43,651 nucleotides of DNA from Alphaproteobacteria bacterium (GTDB lineage Bacteria > Pseudomonadota > Alphaproteobacteria > GCA-2731375). The stretch is from the NCBI GenBank assembly GCA_030747035.1, contig JASLLM010000009.1, positions 1-43,651 of the forward strand, written 5' to 3'. Shown piece by piece: positions 1-8,969 of this stretch. The translations under genes were made by a program, and so were the position numbers. The first letter of the stretch is position 1. Each line of letters opens with the position of its first letter. The notes below the pieces were generated by a model. That model was given only the letters and a program-made list of their open reading frames with translations. It did no database searches and had not been told where the DNA came from.

Positions 1-587
1 AGGTTGACCACGCCGGGGGGGAAGCCCGCATCCTCGAAAATCTTGAAGGTTTCCACCGCCGTCAGGGGCGTCGCCTCCGCCGGTTTCAAGACCACCGTGC
101 AGCCAGCCGCCAGGGCCGGGCCGAGCTTTCGGGTGATCATCGAGATCGGATAGTTCCACGGCGTAATGGCGGCAACCACGCCCACGGGCTGGTGCAGCAC
201 ATGGAAGCGCTGGTCGGCCCGGGCCGAGGGGATGATCTCGCCATAGACCCGCTTGCCCTCCTCGGCGAACCATTGCAGGAAATCGGAGGCGTATTTCACT
301 TCCGTCATGGCTGCCCGCAGCGGCTTGCCCTGTTCCGCCGTCATCACCTTGGCCAGGTCTTCCTGCCGCTCCAGCATCAGGGCATAGGCCCGCATGAGGA
401 ATTCCGCTCGCTGATACGGCGTTGTGTTGCGCCAGGTCTTGAAGGCCTCGGCCGCCGCCTCAATCGCCGCCCGCGCCGCCTCCGCCCCGCCGTCGGGCAG
501 GGATTGAATGACCGCGCCCGTGGCCGGGTTGAGAACTTCGAACTCCGCGTCCGCGGCTGCATTGGCCCAATTGCCGTTGATGTACAT
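1..587 (-). CDS. NAD(P)-dependent aldehyde dehydrogenase, N-terminal part (SSADH-like)
   Basis: This is the first ~195 residues of an aldehyde dehydrogenase running off the left edge, so the catalytic Cys/Glu half is not in the window. Reading the minus strand from the ATG at 587 gives MYINGNWANA, then LNPATG, a helical segment ending in AEQGKPL, and the cofactor-binding motifs TPWNYP (~residue 145) and KPAEATPL (~170). These are typical of the succinate-semialdehyde dehydrogenase branch, which oxidises an aldehyde to its acid with NAD(P)+. A Shine-Dalgarno-like AGGGA sits just upstream of the start. The substrate-binding protein gene ends 50 bp upstream on the same strand, so the two are probably co-transcribed. 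Exact substrate unknown. Confidence 0.9.
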   Translation of the reverse strand, partial: MYINGNWANAAADAEFEVLNPATGAVIQSLPDGGAEAARAAIEAAAEAFKTWRNTTPYQRAEFLMRAYALMLERQEDLAKVMTAEQGKPLRAAMTEVKYASDFLQWFAEEGKRVYGEIIPSARADQRFHVLHQPVGVVAAITPWNYPISMITRKLGPALAAGCTVVLKPAEATPLTAVETFKIFEDAGFPPGVVN

Positions 588-637
588 GGCTTTGTCCCTG
601 GATATGATGACTTTGGCCGATCATTAGGCCATCCGCT

Positions 638-1534
638 CTATTCGGGCAAGTCCGTCACCACCAAGCGGTCGTAGGGCGGATCATGGCTGATCAGGCCGCC
701 GGAGATCATGGCGGATTTCAGGCGGACAAAGGCCTCCGCCGGCAGTTCTGTGCTGCGCGGCCACAGGCCGGAAGACCGATAGCCGTCGATCATGCGGGCC
801 AGGCTTTCCGTGGTCAGATCGGGGAAATAGCCGATCACCGCCTCGGCGATGGTCGTCGCGCTGTCTTCGTGCAAGACCGCCAGGGCCCGCTCGATGCCGC
901 GCACCAGGGCCCGGCAGGTATCGGGCTGTTCCTGGGTAAAGGATCTTGTGGTGTAGAACGAGGTCCAGGAACTATCGCCGCGCACGGCGCAACGGTGCCA
1001 GATATGGCCCTCTCCCGATTGCACCAGGGCGTCCACATGGGGTTCAAACACCTGAGCTACATCCAACTCGCCCGCCCGTAACGCGGCGGCGTTCTCGGCC
1101 ATGCTTTGATCCTTGGTCCATTGAATGCAGTCCAAATCTACGCCGGCGCGGCGGACGTCGTCCTGCAGGGTCATCCAGGGTGTGGGCACCTCGGTCATGG
1201 CACCGACCCGCTGGCCCACCAGATCGGCGAAACGAAAACGTTCGTTTGGCACCCGCCCCACAAGGATCGAGGGGTCGCGGGCCACCACCTGGGCGAAACA
1301 GACCAGCGGGCATTCCCGGTCTTTGTCATGGTGCAGCATCACTCGCATGGGCCCGCCCCAGGAGACATCGGCCCGGCCGTCGATCAACCCTTGGGCGGTC
1401 TCCGGCGTGTTGGGGGAGGTTTGCACCGAAACATCAATGCCTGCCGCGGCCCAATCGCCCCGTTCGATGGCCAGATAGAACGGCACGTAGACCACGGTGC
1501 GCATGTTCTCATACAGAATGATCGGATCGCTCAT
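638..1534 (-). CDS. NMT1/THI5-like ABC transporter substrate-binding protein without signal peptide
   Basis: 298 residues with the fold signature of the NMT1/THI5-like periplasmic binding proteins: an N-terminal strand followed by FYLAIERGDWAAAGIDV, then GRADVSWGGPMRV and a middle AAALRAGELDVAQVFEPH segment. Relatives bind thiamine precursors, taurine-like sulfonates or other small organic ligands for ABC import. The protein starts MSDPIILYENMRTV, with no hydrophobic signal peptide or lipobox, and no permease or ATPase gene lies nearby. It may therefore be cytoplasmic, acting as a ligand-binding or pyrimidine-precursor protein. It is divergent from the hydantoinase genes (88 bp between starts) and lies upstream of the aldehyde dehydrogenase. 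Family call is good; ligand unknown. Confidence 0.75.
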   Translation of the reverse strand: MSDPIILYENMRTVVYVPFYLAIERGDWAAAGIDVSVQTSPNTPETAQGLIDGRADVSWGGPMRVMLHHDKDRECPLVCFAQVVARDPSILVGRVPNERFRFADLVGQRVGAMTEVPTPWMTLQDDVRRAGVDLDCIQWTKDQSMAENAAALRAGELDVAQVFEPHVDALVQSGEGHIWHRCAVRGDSSWTSFYTTRSFTQEQPDTCRALVRGIERALAVLHEDSATTIAEAVIGYFPDLTTESLARMIDGYRSSGLWPRSTELPAEAFVRLKSAMISGGLISHDPPYDRLVVTDLPE

Positions 1535-1621
1535 TATGCCAGCCTAGCGGACATTGGGGCTGGACGGAACGATTATGGCCCGGCAAACTTTGAGGCACCC
1601 GCCGAAAGGACATTCAATACA

Positions 1622-3409
1622 ATGGCCAAAATCGAAGATCCCATCGAGTTCGAATTGTTCAAGAACGCCATTTTCGCCATCGGCGACGAGATGGCGGTGA
1701 CCGTCTGCCGGACCACCTATTCCGGGGTGCTGCGGGATAACATGGATTTCTCCACCGCCCTGGCCGACGCGGACGGCAGAATGGTGGCGCAGGGCCTGAC
1801 CCTGCCCGGCCATCTGGGTTCGATCCCCGCCGCCTTGGCGGTTGTGGTGGAACGGTTCGCCGGCGATATTCATCCGGGCGATATGTTCATCATGAACGAT
1901 CCCTTTGATGGCGGCATGCATCTGCCGGATATCTTCATCTTCCAGCCACTGTACGATGGCGACCGCCGCGTCGCCTTCGCCGCCACCATCAGCCATCATT
2001 CCGACGTGGGCGGGCGGGTACCCGGCTCAAACGCCTCCGACTCCACCGAAATATATCAGGAAGGCCTGCGCATCCCGCCCCTGAAGCTGTTCGACAAGGG
2101 CGTGCGCAACGAGACCATGTGGTCCCTGATCGAGAAAAATGTCCGCATACCGATCCTGGTCATGGGTGATCTGCGGGCGCAACTGGCGGCCTGCCACATC
2201 GCCGAGGTGCAGTTCGGCGAGTTGTTGCGGCGTTACGGCGCCGACAAGGTAGAGCTGTATATGGAGGAGGTGATCGATTACGCCGAACGCCTGACCCGGG
2301 CGGCGGTGGCGGAGCTGCCCGATGGCCAATGGAGTTTCGAGGATTGGATCGATGACGACGGCATCGATCTGAAGCAGCCCATCCGCCTGTTCGTCACCAT
2401 CACCAAATCCGGCGAGGAAATGACCGTGGATTGGACCGGCAGTTCGCCGCAGGTCAAGGGCGCGATCAACAGCTCGCTGTCCTTCACCGTGGCCCATTCC
2501 GTGGGTGCCATCCGCTGTATCCTGCCCTTGAATATCCCCTCCAATGAAGGCGTCTTCCGGGTCATCAAGGTAATCGCGCCGCCCGCCACCATCACCAACA
2601 TGGTGCTGCCGGCGGCCTGCGCCGCCCGTGGCCTGACCGGCTTCCGCATGGGCGATTGCATGTTCGGCGCCCTGGCCATGATGCTGCCCGACCGGGTCTG
2701 CGCCGCATCCGATGGCGGCAACACCGGCGTTTCCATCGGCGGCTACGATGACGAGCGCCAGCCCTATATTTACGTTGATTTCTCCTGCGGCACCCATGGC
2801 GGCCGGCCCTGGGCCGATGGCCTGCAGGGCAATTCCAACATGTTCGCCAACATGGCCTCGCAATCGATCGAGGTGATCGAGACCGAACAGCCCATGCAGA
2901 TCCTGGCCTATGAGTTTGTTCCGGACCGGGCCGGGCCCGGCAAATTTCGCGGCGGGGCGCCGTTCCGCAAGGATTATCGTTTTCTGGAGAAGGAAGCGGT
3001 CTTGCAGGTCCGCTCGGACCGGCGCGATTTTCGTCCCTACGGCCTGTATGGCGGCTATCCCGGCAAGGCATCGGCCAACAGCCTGAACCCCGATGGCGAA
3101 AACCGCCCTCTGGAATCCAAGATCACCATGAATATCGGCTATGGCACCGTGTTTCGTCATGACCTGGCGGGCGGCGGCGGCTGGGGCGATCCGCTAGAGC
3201 GCGATCCGGAGAAGGTCCTGAGGGATGTGCGCAACGAACTGGTCAGCCCGGAAGCCGCCTGCGCCGACTATGGCGTGGTGGTTGATACCGATAGCTGGAG
3301 CATCGACCTGCCGGCAACCGAAGCCCAACGGGCAAGCCTGCGCGCGGGCAGGCCGGACGAGCAGCCGAAAATTCTCTGGCAGGAACCCACATCCGTGGAG
3401 GGCGCGTAG
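1622..3409 (+). CDS. hyuB: Hydantoinase B / 5-oxoprolinase family subunit
   Basis: 595 residues from the ATG at 1622, which has GAAAGGA 11 bp upstream; the frame is open further upstream but that part lacks homology-like sequence. It matches the Hydantoinase_B family: VCRTTYSGVLRDNMDFS near the N-terminus, GHLGSIPAA, then FIMNDPFDGGMHLPDI, a HHSDVGGRVPGS motif and a glycine-rich C-terminus (GGGGWGDPLERDP). With HyuA it forms an ATP-dependent enzyme opening cyclic amides such as N-methylhydantoin, hydantoin or 5-oxoproline; related pairs act as acetone carboxylases. hyuA follows after 3 bp, so the subunits are translated together. The substrate cannot be read from sequence. Confidence 0.92.
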   Translation: MAKIEDPIEFELFKNAIFAIGDEMAVTVCRTTYSGVLRDNMDFSTALADADGRMVAQGLTLPGHLGSIPAALAVVVERFAGDIHPGDMFIMNDPFDGGMHLPDIFIFQPLYDGDRRVAFAATISHHSDVGGRVPGSNASDSTEIYQEGLRIPPLKLFDKGVRNETMWSLIEKNVRIPILVMGDLRAQLAACHIAEVQFGELLRRYGADKVELYMEEVIDYAERLTRAAVAELPDGQWSFEDWIDDDGIDLKQPIRLFVTITKSGEEMTVDWTGSSPQVKGAINSSLSFTVAHSVGAIRCILPLNIPSNEGVFRVIKVIAPPATITNMVLPAACAARGLTGFRMGDCMFGALAMMLPDRVCAASDGGNTGVSIGGYDDERQPYIYVDFSCGTHGGRPWADGLQGNSNMFANMASQSIEVIETEQPMQILAYEFVPDRAGPGKFRGGAPFRKDYRFLEKEAVLQVRSDRRDFRPYGLYGGYPGKASANSLNPDGENRPLESKITMNIGYGTVFRHDLAGGGGWGDPLERDPEKVLRDVRNELVSPEAACADYGVVVDTDSWSIDLPATEAQRASLRAGRPDEQPKILWQEPTSVEGA

Positions 3410-3412
3410 ACG

Positions 3413-5503
3413 ATGGCAAAGTTTAGAGTAGGTGCCGATATTGGCGGCACATTCACCGACCTGGTGCTATTGGGTCAGGACGGCACCCTGCATACCAAGA
3501 AAGTCTCTTCCACGGTCGGTGAATACGAAGCTGCCATCGTCGATGGCCTGTCCAGCGTCTTCGAGAGCGCCGGTTTGAACGCGGCGCAGATCGAGGAAGT
3601 GCTGCACGGTACCACGGTCGCCTCCAATGCCATTCTTGAACACAAGGGCGCCAAGACCGGCCTGATCACCACCGAAGGTTTCCGCGACGTGCTGGAAATC
3701 CGCACCCTGCGCATGCCCCGCCTGTACGATTTGCATTGGGAAAAACCACCGCCCCTGGCGGAGCGCTATTTGCGCCTGGGCGTCAACGAACGGGTCAATA
3801 ACAAGGGCGAAGTGGAAATCCCCCTGGATCTGGATGAGGTTGAGCGGGTGGTGCGCCGGTTGCTGGACGAGAATGTGGAGACAATCGCTGTCTGCCTGAT
3901 CAACTCCTACACCAATGCAGATCACGAACGTGCCATCAAGGCGGTGATTGAGCGCCTGGCGCCTGATCTGCTGCATTGCATTTCCGCCGATGTGCTGCCG
4001 GAGATTTCCGAGTATCAGCGCACCTCCACCACGGTGATCAACGCCTATGTCATGCCCATCGTCAGCCAATATTTGCGCCAGTTGAGCGCACGTCTGAAAG
4101 GCGCGGCGATTGATGCGCCGCTATTGCTGATGCAATCTAACGGCGGCCTGATCAGCGCCGAGGTGTCGGAGCGTAAACCGGCCAATATCATCGAATCCGG
4201 ACCCGCCGGCGGCGTCGTCGGGGCCCAGGCCCTGGCGCGCAAGCTGGATCTGCCCGATATCATTACTTTCGATATGGGCGGCACAACGGCCAAGGCCTCG
4301 TTGGTGGAGGACGGCGAATTTACCCGCAGCCTGGATTACCAGGTGGGCGGCGGCATCATGATCGGCTCCCGCCTGATGAGCGGTGCGGGCTATCATCTGA
4401 AGATACCGGCCATTGACCTGGCCGAGGTTGGTGCGGGCGGCGGCTCCCTGGTCTGGATCGATGCCGGCGGCTCCATGCAGGTCGGCCCGCAAAGCGCCGG
4501 CGCGGTGCCCGGACCGGTCTGCTATGGCATGGGCGGGGAGGATCCCACCGTCACGGACGCCAATGTCCTTCTGGGCTATTTGAACCCGGACTATCTGGTC
4601 GGTGGCGAATTGCCCCTGCAGGCCGACAAAGGCCGCGCCGTGTTCGAGGAACGGATCGCCGGGCCCATGGGGCTGGAGCTGGCGCATGCCGCCCATGGCG
4701 CGCATCAGATCGTCATTTCCAACATGATCCGCGCCATCCGCGCCATTTCCAGCGAACGGGGGCGTGACCCGCGCGATTATGCCCTGTTCGCCTTCGGCGG
4801 CAACGGGCCGCTGTTCGCCGCCGGCATGGCCAAGGCGCTGGATATGAAGCGTATCGTGGTGCCGCCCCATCCGGGCCTGTTCTCCTCATTTGGCCTGCTT
4901 TATGCGGATGTGGAGCATCATTATTCCCGTTCCATGATGGAGGTTTTGCGTGAAGCTACGCCGGGCGCCTTGAACGAGATCTGGGGCGGCCTGGAGCAGG
5001 AGGCCCGCGAACAACTGGCCGCCGACGGCTACCGCCCCGACCAAATCGACATCCGCCGTTCCGCCAACATGCACTACAAGGGCCAGATCTTCGAACTAAC
5101 GGTTCCGGCCCCGGATGGTGATTTCGACGCCGAAAAAATCGCCGAGCTGGAGGAACGCTTCGGCCAGGAGCATGAACGCACCTATGGCCACCGCGCCGGC
5201 CCGGAAGAGCCGGTAATGCTGGTCAACGCACAGCTAATAGGCCGGGCCATTCCAGATCATCCGCCCGTGCCCGACCGACTGCAGGGCATGGACGCGCGGG
5301 CGGCAGCGGAAACCGGCAGCCGTCGAGCCTACTTCGGACCGGAGTTGGGCTGGCGGGAGGCACGGGTGCTGACCCGCGCCGATCTGGCCGCCGAGCAGAC
5401 CGGGCCGCTGATCGTGGAGGAATACGATGCCACCTGCCTGGTACCGCCCGACGCAAGGGCCAGGCAGGACGATTTCGGTAACATCATTGTCGAGCTGGAT
5501 TAA
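3413..5503 (+). CDS. hyuA: Hydantoinase A / 5-oxoprolinase family subunit
   Basis: 696 residues with the complete hydantoinase A architecture. The N-terminal actin-like ATPase half opens with GADIGGTFTDLVL and has HGTTVASNAILEHKGAKTG and TTEGFRDVLEI. The central domain has ESGPAGGVVGA, FDMGGTTAKASLV and GAGGGSLVWID. FAFGGNGPLFA (~460) precedes the C-terminal domain. This subunit binds and hydrolyses ATP to phosphorylate the lactam or ketone substrate used by HyuB. It follows hyuB by 3 bp. The 3' end overlaps the 3' end of the convergent FkbM-like gene by 4 bp, so no separate terminator fits between them. Confidence 0.94.
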   Translation: MAKFRVGADIGGTFTDLVLLGQDGTLHTKKVSSTVGEYEAAIVDGLSSVFESAGLNAAQIEEVLHGTTVASNAILEHKGAKTGLITTEGFRDVLEIRTLRMPRLYDLHWEKPPPLAERYLRLGVNERVNNKGEVEIPLDLDEVERVVRRLLDENVETIAVCLINSYTNADHERAIKAVIERLAPDLLHCISADVLPEISEYQRTSTTVINAYVMPIVSQYLRQLSARLKGAAIDAPLLLMQSNGGLISAEVSERKPANIIESGPAGGVVGAQALARKLDLPDIITFDMGGTTAKASLVEDGEFTRSLDYQVGGGIMIGSRLMSGAGYHLKIPAIDLAEVGAGGGSLVWIDAGGSMQVGPQSAGAVPGPVCYGMGGEDPTVTDANVLLGYLNPDYLVGGELPLQADKGRAVFEERIAGPMGLELAHAAHGAHQIVISNMIRAIRAISSERGRDPRDYALFAFGGNGPLFAAGMAKALDMKRIVVPPHPGLFSSFGLLYADVEHHYSRSMMEVLREATPGALNEIWGGLEQEAREQLAADGYRPDQIDIRRSANMHYKGQIFELTVPAPDGDFDAEKIAELEERFGQEHERTYGHRAGPEEPVMLVNAQLIGRAIPDHPPVPDRLQGMDARAAAETGSRRAYFGPELGWREARVLTRADLAAEQTGPLIVEEYDATCLVPPDARARQDDFGNIIVELD

Positions 5504-6492
5504 TAGGCCACCGCCGGATTGATGGCGGTCAGGACGCCGTCGTCGTTGGTCCAGGAACCGTAGGGTGTCTCGAAGCTGCGCTTGGGCGGATAGCTGAAGA
5601 TGATCTCCCAACCATAGCTTTCGTACAGGCGCACCATCAGGTCATGGATTTCGTCCGTATGGGTGCCCATGTGCACGCGGCGGACTTTCCGGCTCATCTG
5701 CTCCATGGCGGGCGGGAAGACGATGACTTCCGACATCTGAATATCGGCCTCGACGAAATCGACCCGGTCGAACGGCGCCAACAGATTGTTCAGGGTTACG
5801 GCGGAGACGAAACGCAATTCGGCCTTGGTGTCATGCTCGACATCGGGGACCAGGTCGACCTCTACGCCGGTGCCGTTGGTAGTGATGATGTTGTTCAGGA
5901 TAGCGGACGCCCGGTCCGACCCCACCATCGATTGCGCCAGTTGTTCCCGTCCGCCGGCGCTGTTCATGCCCATGGCGCTTTGATTACCCAGGCCGGCCCC
6001 GCCGACCGGAAAAATTACCGGCTGGTTGTTGTCGCTCAGCACCGCCTCGATGATCCAATGTTCGTCCGGATCGATGCCGTTGTTGCGGAACTGCCGCAGC
6101 ACCCAGTCAATATTGTCGGACACCCCTTCCACGGCAACCAGCCGTGCCGGCATGGGATTGAGTTTTTGCAGGGCAAGATAACTGCCAACCGCCTGGGCCG
6201 CATAACAGGCACCCAGGGTCATCATGACGTAGGAGCCGCGGGCCTCACGCGCCGCCGCTATCCAGTTGAAGATTTCGAACCAGCCCTCGCCGTCATTCAG
6301 CGTCGGCGTCTCGGTCTGGATATGACGCTCCCGGTCCCAACTGTCGCTTTCGCCCGACAGCCAGATGGTCCTGAATTCGGCCTCGGTCAGTTGGCCCAGG
6401 AAATCCACGACGAAGCCCTTGGGAACGGTGCCGGAAAATGGCTCGATATCGGCAAAGATATCCTGAAAAGCTTCAAGATCGTTCATGGCCAT
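5500..6492 (-). CDS. FkbM family SAM-dependent methyltransferase
   Basis: 330 residues. The central part resembles a Rossmann methyltransferase of the FkbM type: MMTLGACYAAQAVGSYLAL (SAM-binding loop region), then PARLVAVEGVSDNIDWVLRQ with the acidic residue after strand 2, and the FkbM-specific C-terminal run FDRVDFVEADIQMSE followed by RRVHMGTHT. FkbM proteins O-methylate sugars or polyketides, but the acceptor here is unknown. The usual GxGxG of motif I is degenerate (LGACYA), which also occurs in FkbM relatives. Two in-frame ATGs (6492 and 6486) lie behind a GGGATGG; either could be the start. It converges on hyuA with a 4-bp overlap. Confidence 0.75.
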   Translation of the reverse strand: MAMNDLEAFQDIFADIEPFSGTVPKGFVVDFLGQLTEAEFRTIWLSGESDSWDRERHIQTETPTLNDGEGWFEIFNWIAAAREARGSYVMMTLGACYAAQAVGSYLALQKLNPMPARLVAVEGVSDNIDWVLRQFRNNGIDPDEHWIIEAVLSDNNQPVIFPVGGAGLGNQSAMGMNSAGGREQLAQSMVGSDRASAILNNIITTNGTGVEVDLVPDVEHDTKAELRFVSAVTLNNLLAPFDRVDFVEADIQMSEVIVFPPAMEQMSRKVRRVHMGTHTDEIHDLMVRLYESYGWEIIFSYPPKRSFETPYGSWTNDDGVLTAINPAVAY

Positions 6493-6651
6493 CCCATCCC
6501 GTCACCGAATCAAAATCTGTCCCGATGATAATCTGATTTGCCTCCGCGGGGTGAATATTTACGAGGCAAACGCACCTAATCCGCCAGACGAGAATTTGAC
6601 GTAATTCGCGGCTGACGTATGATTAGGCGGCTAGGGGAAGAGGGGATTGTC

Positions 6652-7668
6652 ATGTCCACATCCACGGATCCGCAAACGGGGAACGCCATCCCCCTGATTG
6701 ACCTGGCGGGCTTGACCGCGGACGAGCCGTCGGCCGCGCGGGATTTGGTGCCAGATATGCGCCATGCGCTGGAGGAAATCGGCTTCCTGATGATCGTCAA
6801 TCATGGCGTGCCCCAGGCCCTGATTGAGCAAACATTCGCCCAGGCCAAGCGCTTTCATGACCAGAGCATGGCGGCAAAACATGCGGTGCTGATGAACGCC
6901 CACAACAACGGCTACATGGCCATGGCGCGCTACAACGTCTCCACCAGCCGGGTCAGCGAGGACGCCTTGCCGGATATGAACGAATCTTTCTTCATTAAGC
7001 GGGAGCGGCCGCCCGATGATCCCCTTGTCTTGGCGGGGCGCAGATTTGCCGGGCCGAATGAGTGGCCGGCGGACTTGCCGGGCTTTCGCGAGGCCCTTTT
7101 GGCCTATACCGACACCGTCGATGCCCTGGGCCGCCGTTTGCTCCCCGCCGTGGCCCTGGCCCTGGACCTGCCAGCCGATACTTTTGACGCCGCCTTTGCC
7201 GAGAGTCAGTTTTCCTTCCGCCTGTCCCACTATCCGGCCGTTGATCGAAAACCCGGCCAGTACGGCTTCGCACCCCATACGGATGCCAATTTCATGACCT
7301 TTCTGGCCCAATCAGGCGTGCCGGGGCTGCAAATCAAGATGGCATCGGGAGATTGGTGGGACGTGCCCCATGTGCCAGGGTCGTTCGTGGTCAATACCGG
7401 CGATATGCTGCACCGCTGGACCAACGGAAGGTTCAAATCCACGCCGCACCGGGTGGTCCCGCCCCAAGGCCAGGCGCGTTACGCCATTCCCTATTTTTTT
7501 GGACCGCACATGGACAGTTTGATCTCCTGCCTGCCGACCTGCTGCGATGAAGATAACCCGCCGCGCTATCCGCCGATTACCTATGACGACTATATCAACT
7601 GGTGGTACGACGCGAACTACAGCGCCGCCGAGCAGGATGACCTGTTGTCCGCTGAAAAGGCCCGCTAG
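6652..7668 (+). CDS. 2-oxoglutarate/Fe(II) oxygenase, isopenicillin-N-synthase family
   Basis: 338 residues from the ATG at 6652, preceded by GAGGGG at good distance; an ATG 33 bp upstream in frame has no such site. The N-terminal DIOX_N region contains IPLIDLAG and EEIGFLMIVNHGVP. The C-terminal jelly roll carries the iron ligands H209 and D211 (FAPHTD) and H266 (STPHRVV), with R276 (QARYAIPYF) in the position that binds 2-oxoglutarate. The usual RxS is RxA here. Such enzymes hydroxylate or oxidise small molecules using O2 and 2-oxoglutarate. It stands alone, and substrate prediction is not possible. Confidence 0.9.
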   Translation: MSTSTDPQTGNAIPLIDLAGLTADEPSAARDLVPDMRHALEEIGFLMIVNHGVPQALIEQTFAQAKRFHDQSMAAKHAVLMNAHNNGYMAMARYNVSTSRVSEDALPDMNESFFIKRERPPDDPLVLAGRRFAGPNEWPADLPGFREALLAYTDTVDALGRRLLPAVALALDLPADTFDAAFAESQFSFRLSHYPAVDRKPGQYGFAPHTDANFMTFLAQSGVPGLQIKMASGDWWDVPHVPGSFVVNTGDMLHRWTNGRFKSTPHRVVPPQGQARYAIPYFFGPHMDSLISCLPTCCDEDNPPRYPPITYDDYINWWYDANYSAAEQDDLLSAEKAR

Positions 7669-7674
7669 AGACGG

Positions 7675-7689
7675 TTAACCTGTGGTTAA
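7675..7689. promoter_or_regulatory. CtrA-like binding site (TTAA-N7-TTAA)
   Basis: TTAACCTGTGGTTAA matches the alphaproteobacterial CtrA box, TTAA-N7-TTAA, and is also a perfect 6-3-6 inverted repeat. It lies 7 bp after the oxygenase stop and about 100 bp before the methyltransferase start. CtrA is the master response regulator of cell cycle or motility in alphaproteobacteria; the assignment rests on pattern alone. Confidence 0.4.
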
Positions 7690-7691
7690 GG

Positions 7692-7764
7692 CAAATATTG
7701 CAAAGTAGCTGCACTAAGGGTGCGTTGGGGTTGCGAACTTTGCAAACGCGCCGGGGCAATATTT
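7692..7764 (+). repeat. Nested inverted repeats in the leader of the methyltransferase gene
   Basis: Two arm pairs nest around a ~30-nt loop. TGCAAAGT (7699-7706) pairs with ACTTTGCA (7737-7744), and CAAATATT (7692-7699) pairs with AATATTTG (7757-7764), with a 12-nt insertion on the right side. Transcribed, this would be a long bulged hairpin ending 24 nt before the start codon at 7789. It could be a cis-regulatory RNA or a spaced operator. No T-run follows, so it is not a simple terminator. Confidence 0.45.
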
Positions 7765-7788
7765 GGGATTCTTGATCAGACAACGCAA

Positions 7789-8714
7789 ATGTCGACAGAT
7801 AGCAATACAGATCACGCGGCCGGCAAGGTTTCATTGCTGAGCCGGCTGCACGCCTGGTGGGAAGGCGAAGACGCCGAAACGGAGGACGGCGATGCCGCCG
7901 ATAGCGGGGCCGCCGCAGGTGCCGATGACAACGCCGCGGAGACCGTCGGATGGCCGGCGCCCCGTCTCGCGGCGGCACAAAAGCTGTTTGGCGAGGGCTG
8001 CACGATTCCGGGCTGTGAGCAGGCCGTTGTCCAGTTGATCGAGCCCTTGCAGTTGGATCAGGAGAAGTCGGTTGTGGATATCAACGCGGGCATAGGCACC
8101 GCGGCGCGTATCATCGCCGAGAAATTTGGCTGCACGGTCCAAGGGCTAGCGGAAGACCCCGCTTTGGTGGAACAGGGAACCAAATTCGCCGAAAAGGCGG
8201 GATTGGGCGAAAAAGTCATCATGCGGGAAGGCTCCCTCGGCCACTCCGGTTTGGAGAACGACAGCCAGGACGCCATTTTTGGCCTCGCTGCCTTGCTGGG
8301 GCAGGAGGACAAGGCCACGGCATTTCTTGACATGTGGACGCTGTTGAAACCGGCGGCCAGGTTCTGTTGGCGGAATATGTCGTGAAGAAGCCGGCTGAGG
8401 CCAAGGAAGATGCCGCCGAATGGGCGAAACTCGAAAAGCGAAAGCATCACCTTTCGACCTTGGACCAGATCAAGCAGGGTCTGTCGGCAAGCCACATGGA
8501 TGTTCATCTGACGTTGGATATTTCAGAGGCATTCTGCGGCCATATTACCCACGGTCTGGCTGATTTGACGGATGTTTTGAAACAGGAATCGATACCCAAG
8601 GATCAACGCCCCTGGATCATGTGGGAAGTTGAATTATGGGCCCGCAAGGTCAGCATGCTCGAGTCGGGCAGTATCGGCTTCTTCCTAATTCACGCCAGCA
8701 AGGCGAAGGAATAG
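7789..8714 (+). pseudogene. Class I SAM-dependent methyltransferase-like gene, split by a -1 frameshift
   Basis: A reading frame from the ATG at 7789 gives an acidic, low-complexity N-terminus (MSTDSNTDHAAGKV), then a methyltransferase-like fold: VVDINAGIGTAARIIAEKFG (motif I, with D-x-N-A-G-I-G) and LDMWTLLKP. It then falls out of frame and stops at 8385. The expected continuation, GGQVLLAEYVVKKPAE to IGFFLIHASKAKE, is in the other frame up to 8714. Adding one G in CCGGCGGCC near 8352 restores a ~308-residue protein. The break is a one-base loss in a GC-rich run: a real mutation, an assembly error, or less likely programmed shifting. No strong ribosome site precedes 7789, so the start is uncertain. 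Target unknown. Confidence 0.7.
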
Positions 8715-8720
8715 GCGCCG

Positions 8721-8749
8721 TTGACAGGCCGGGGGGCCATCTGTATGTT
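8721..8749 (+). promoter_or_regulatory. Sigma-70-type promoter of rpmJ
   Basis: TTGACA (8721-8726), a 17-bp spacer and TATGTT (8744-8749) form a near-consensus housekeeping promoter. It begins just after the methyltransferase stop and lies about 60 bp before rpmJ, with no gene between. Confidence 0.65.
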
Positions 8750-8806
8750 CCGCCGACATTTTGCCCGGAAGCGGGTCCGCGCATAGCTTAGTGAACTGGT
8801 GCTGCA

Positions 8807-8932
8807 ATGAAAGTTCGAAATTCCTTAAAGTCGGCGAAAAATCGCCACCGCGATTGCCGGGTTATCCGCCGCAAGGGGCGGGTCTATGTGATCAACAAGA
8901 CCAATCGCCGCTTTAAGGCGCGCCAGGGCTAG
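8807..8932 (+). CDS. rpmJ: 50S ribosomal protein L36 (zinc-free type)
   Basis: A 41-residue gene starting [16 protein letters not shown] and ending [12 protein letters not shown], the diagnostic alphaproteobacterial L36 sequence. L36 binds 23S rRNA in the large subunit. It is the C-minus form: only one cysteine (C17) remains of the CxxC...C...H zinc ribbon, so it should not need zinc. It is a single-gene transcription unit with its own promoter (8721-8749) and terminator (8970-8994), away from the main ribosomal operons. Length and sequence fit the family exactly. Confidence 0.97.
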   Translation: MKVRNSLKSAKNRHRDCRVIRRKGRVYVINKTNRRFKARQG

Positions 8933-8969
8933 ATTCCGCAACGATACGGCCTTACGCGGGCTGCTGATG

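Noticed and set aside
5500-5503. Shared terminator between hyuA and the FkbM-like gene
   Set aside because: The two genes overlap at their 3' ends by 4 bp and no hairpin with T-run exists there.
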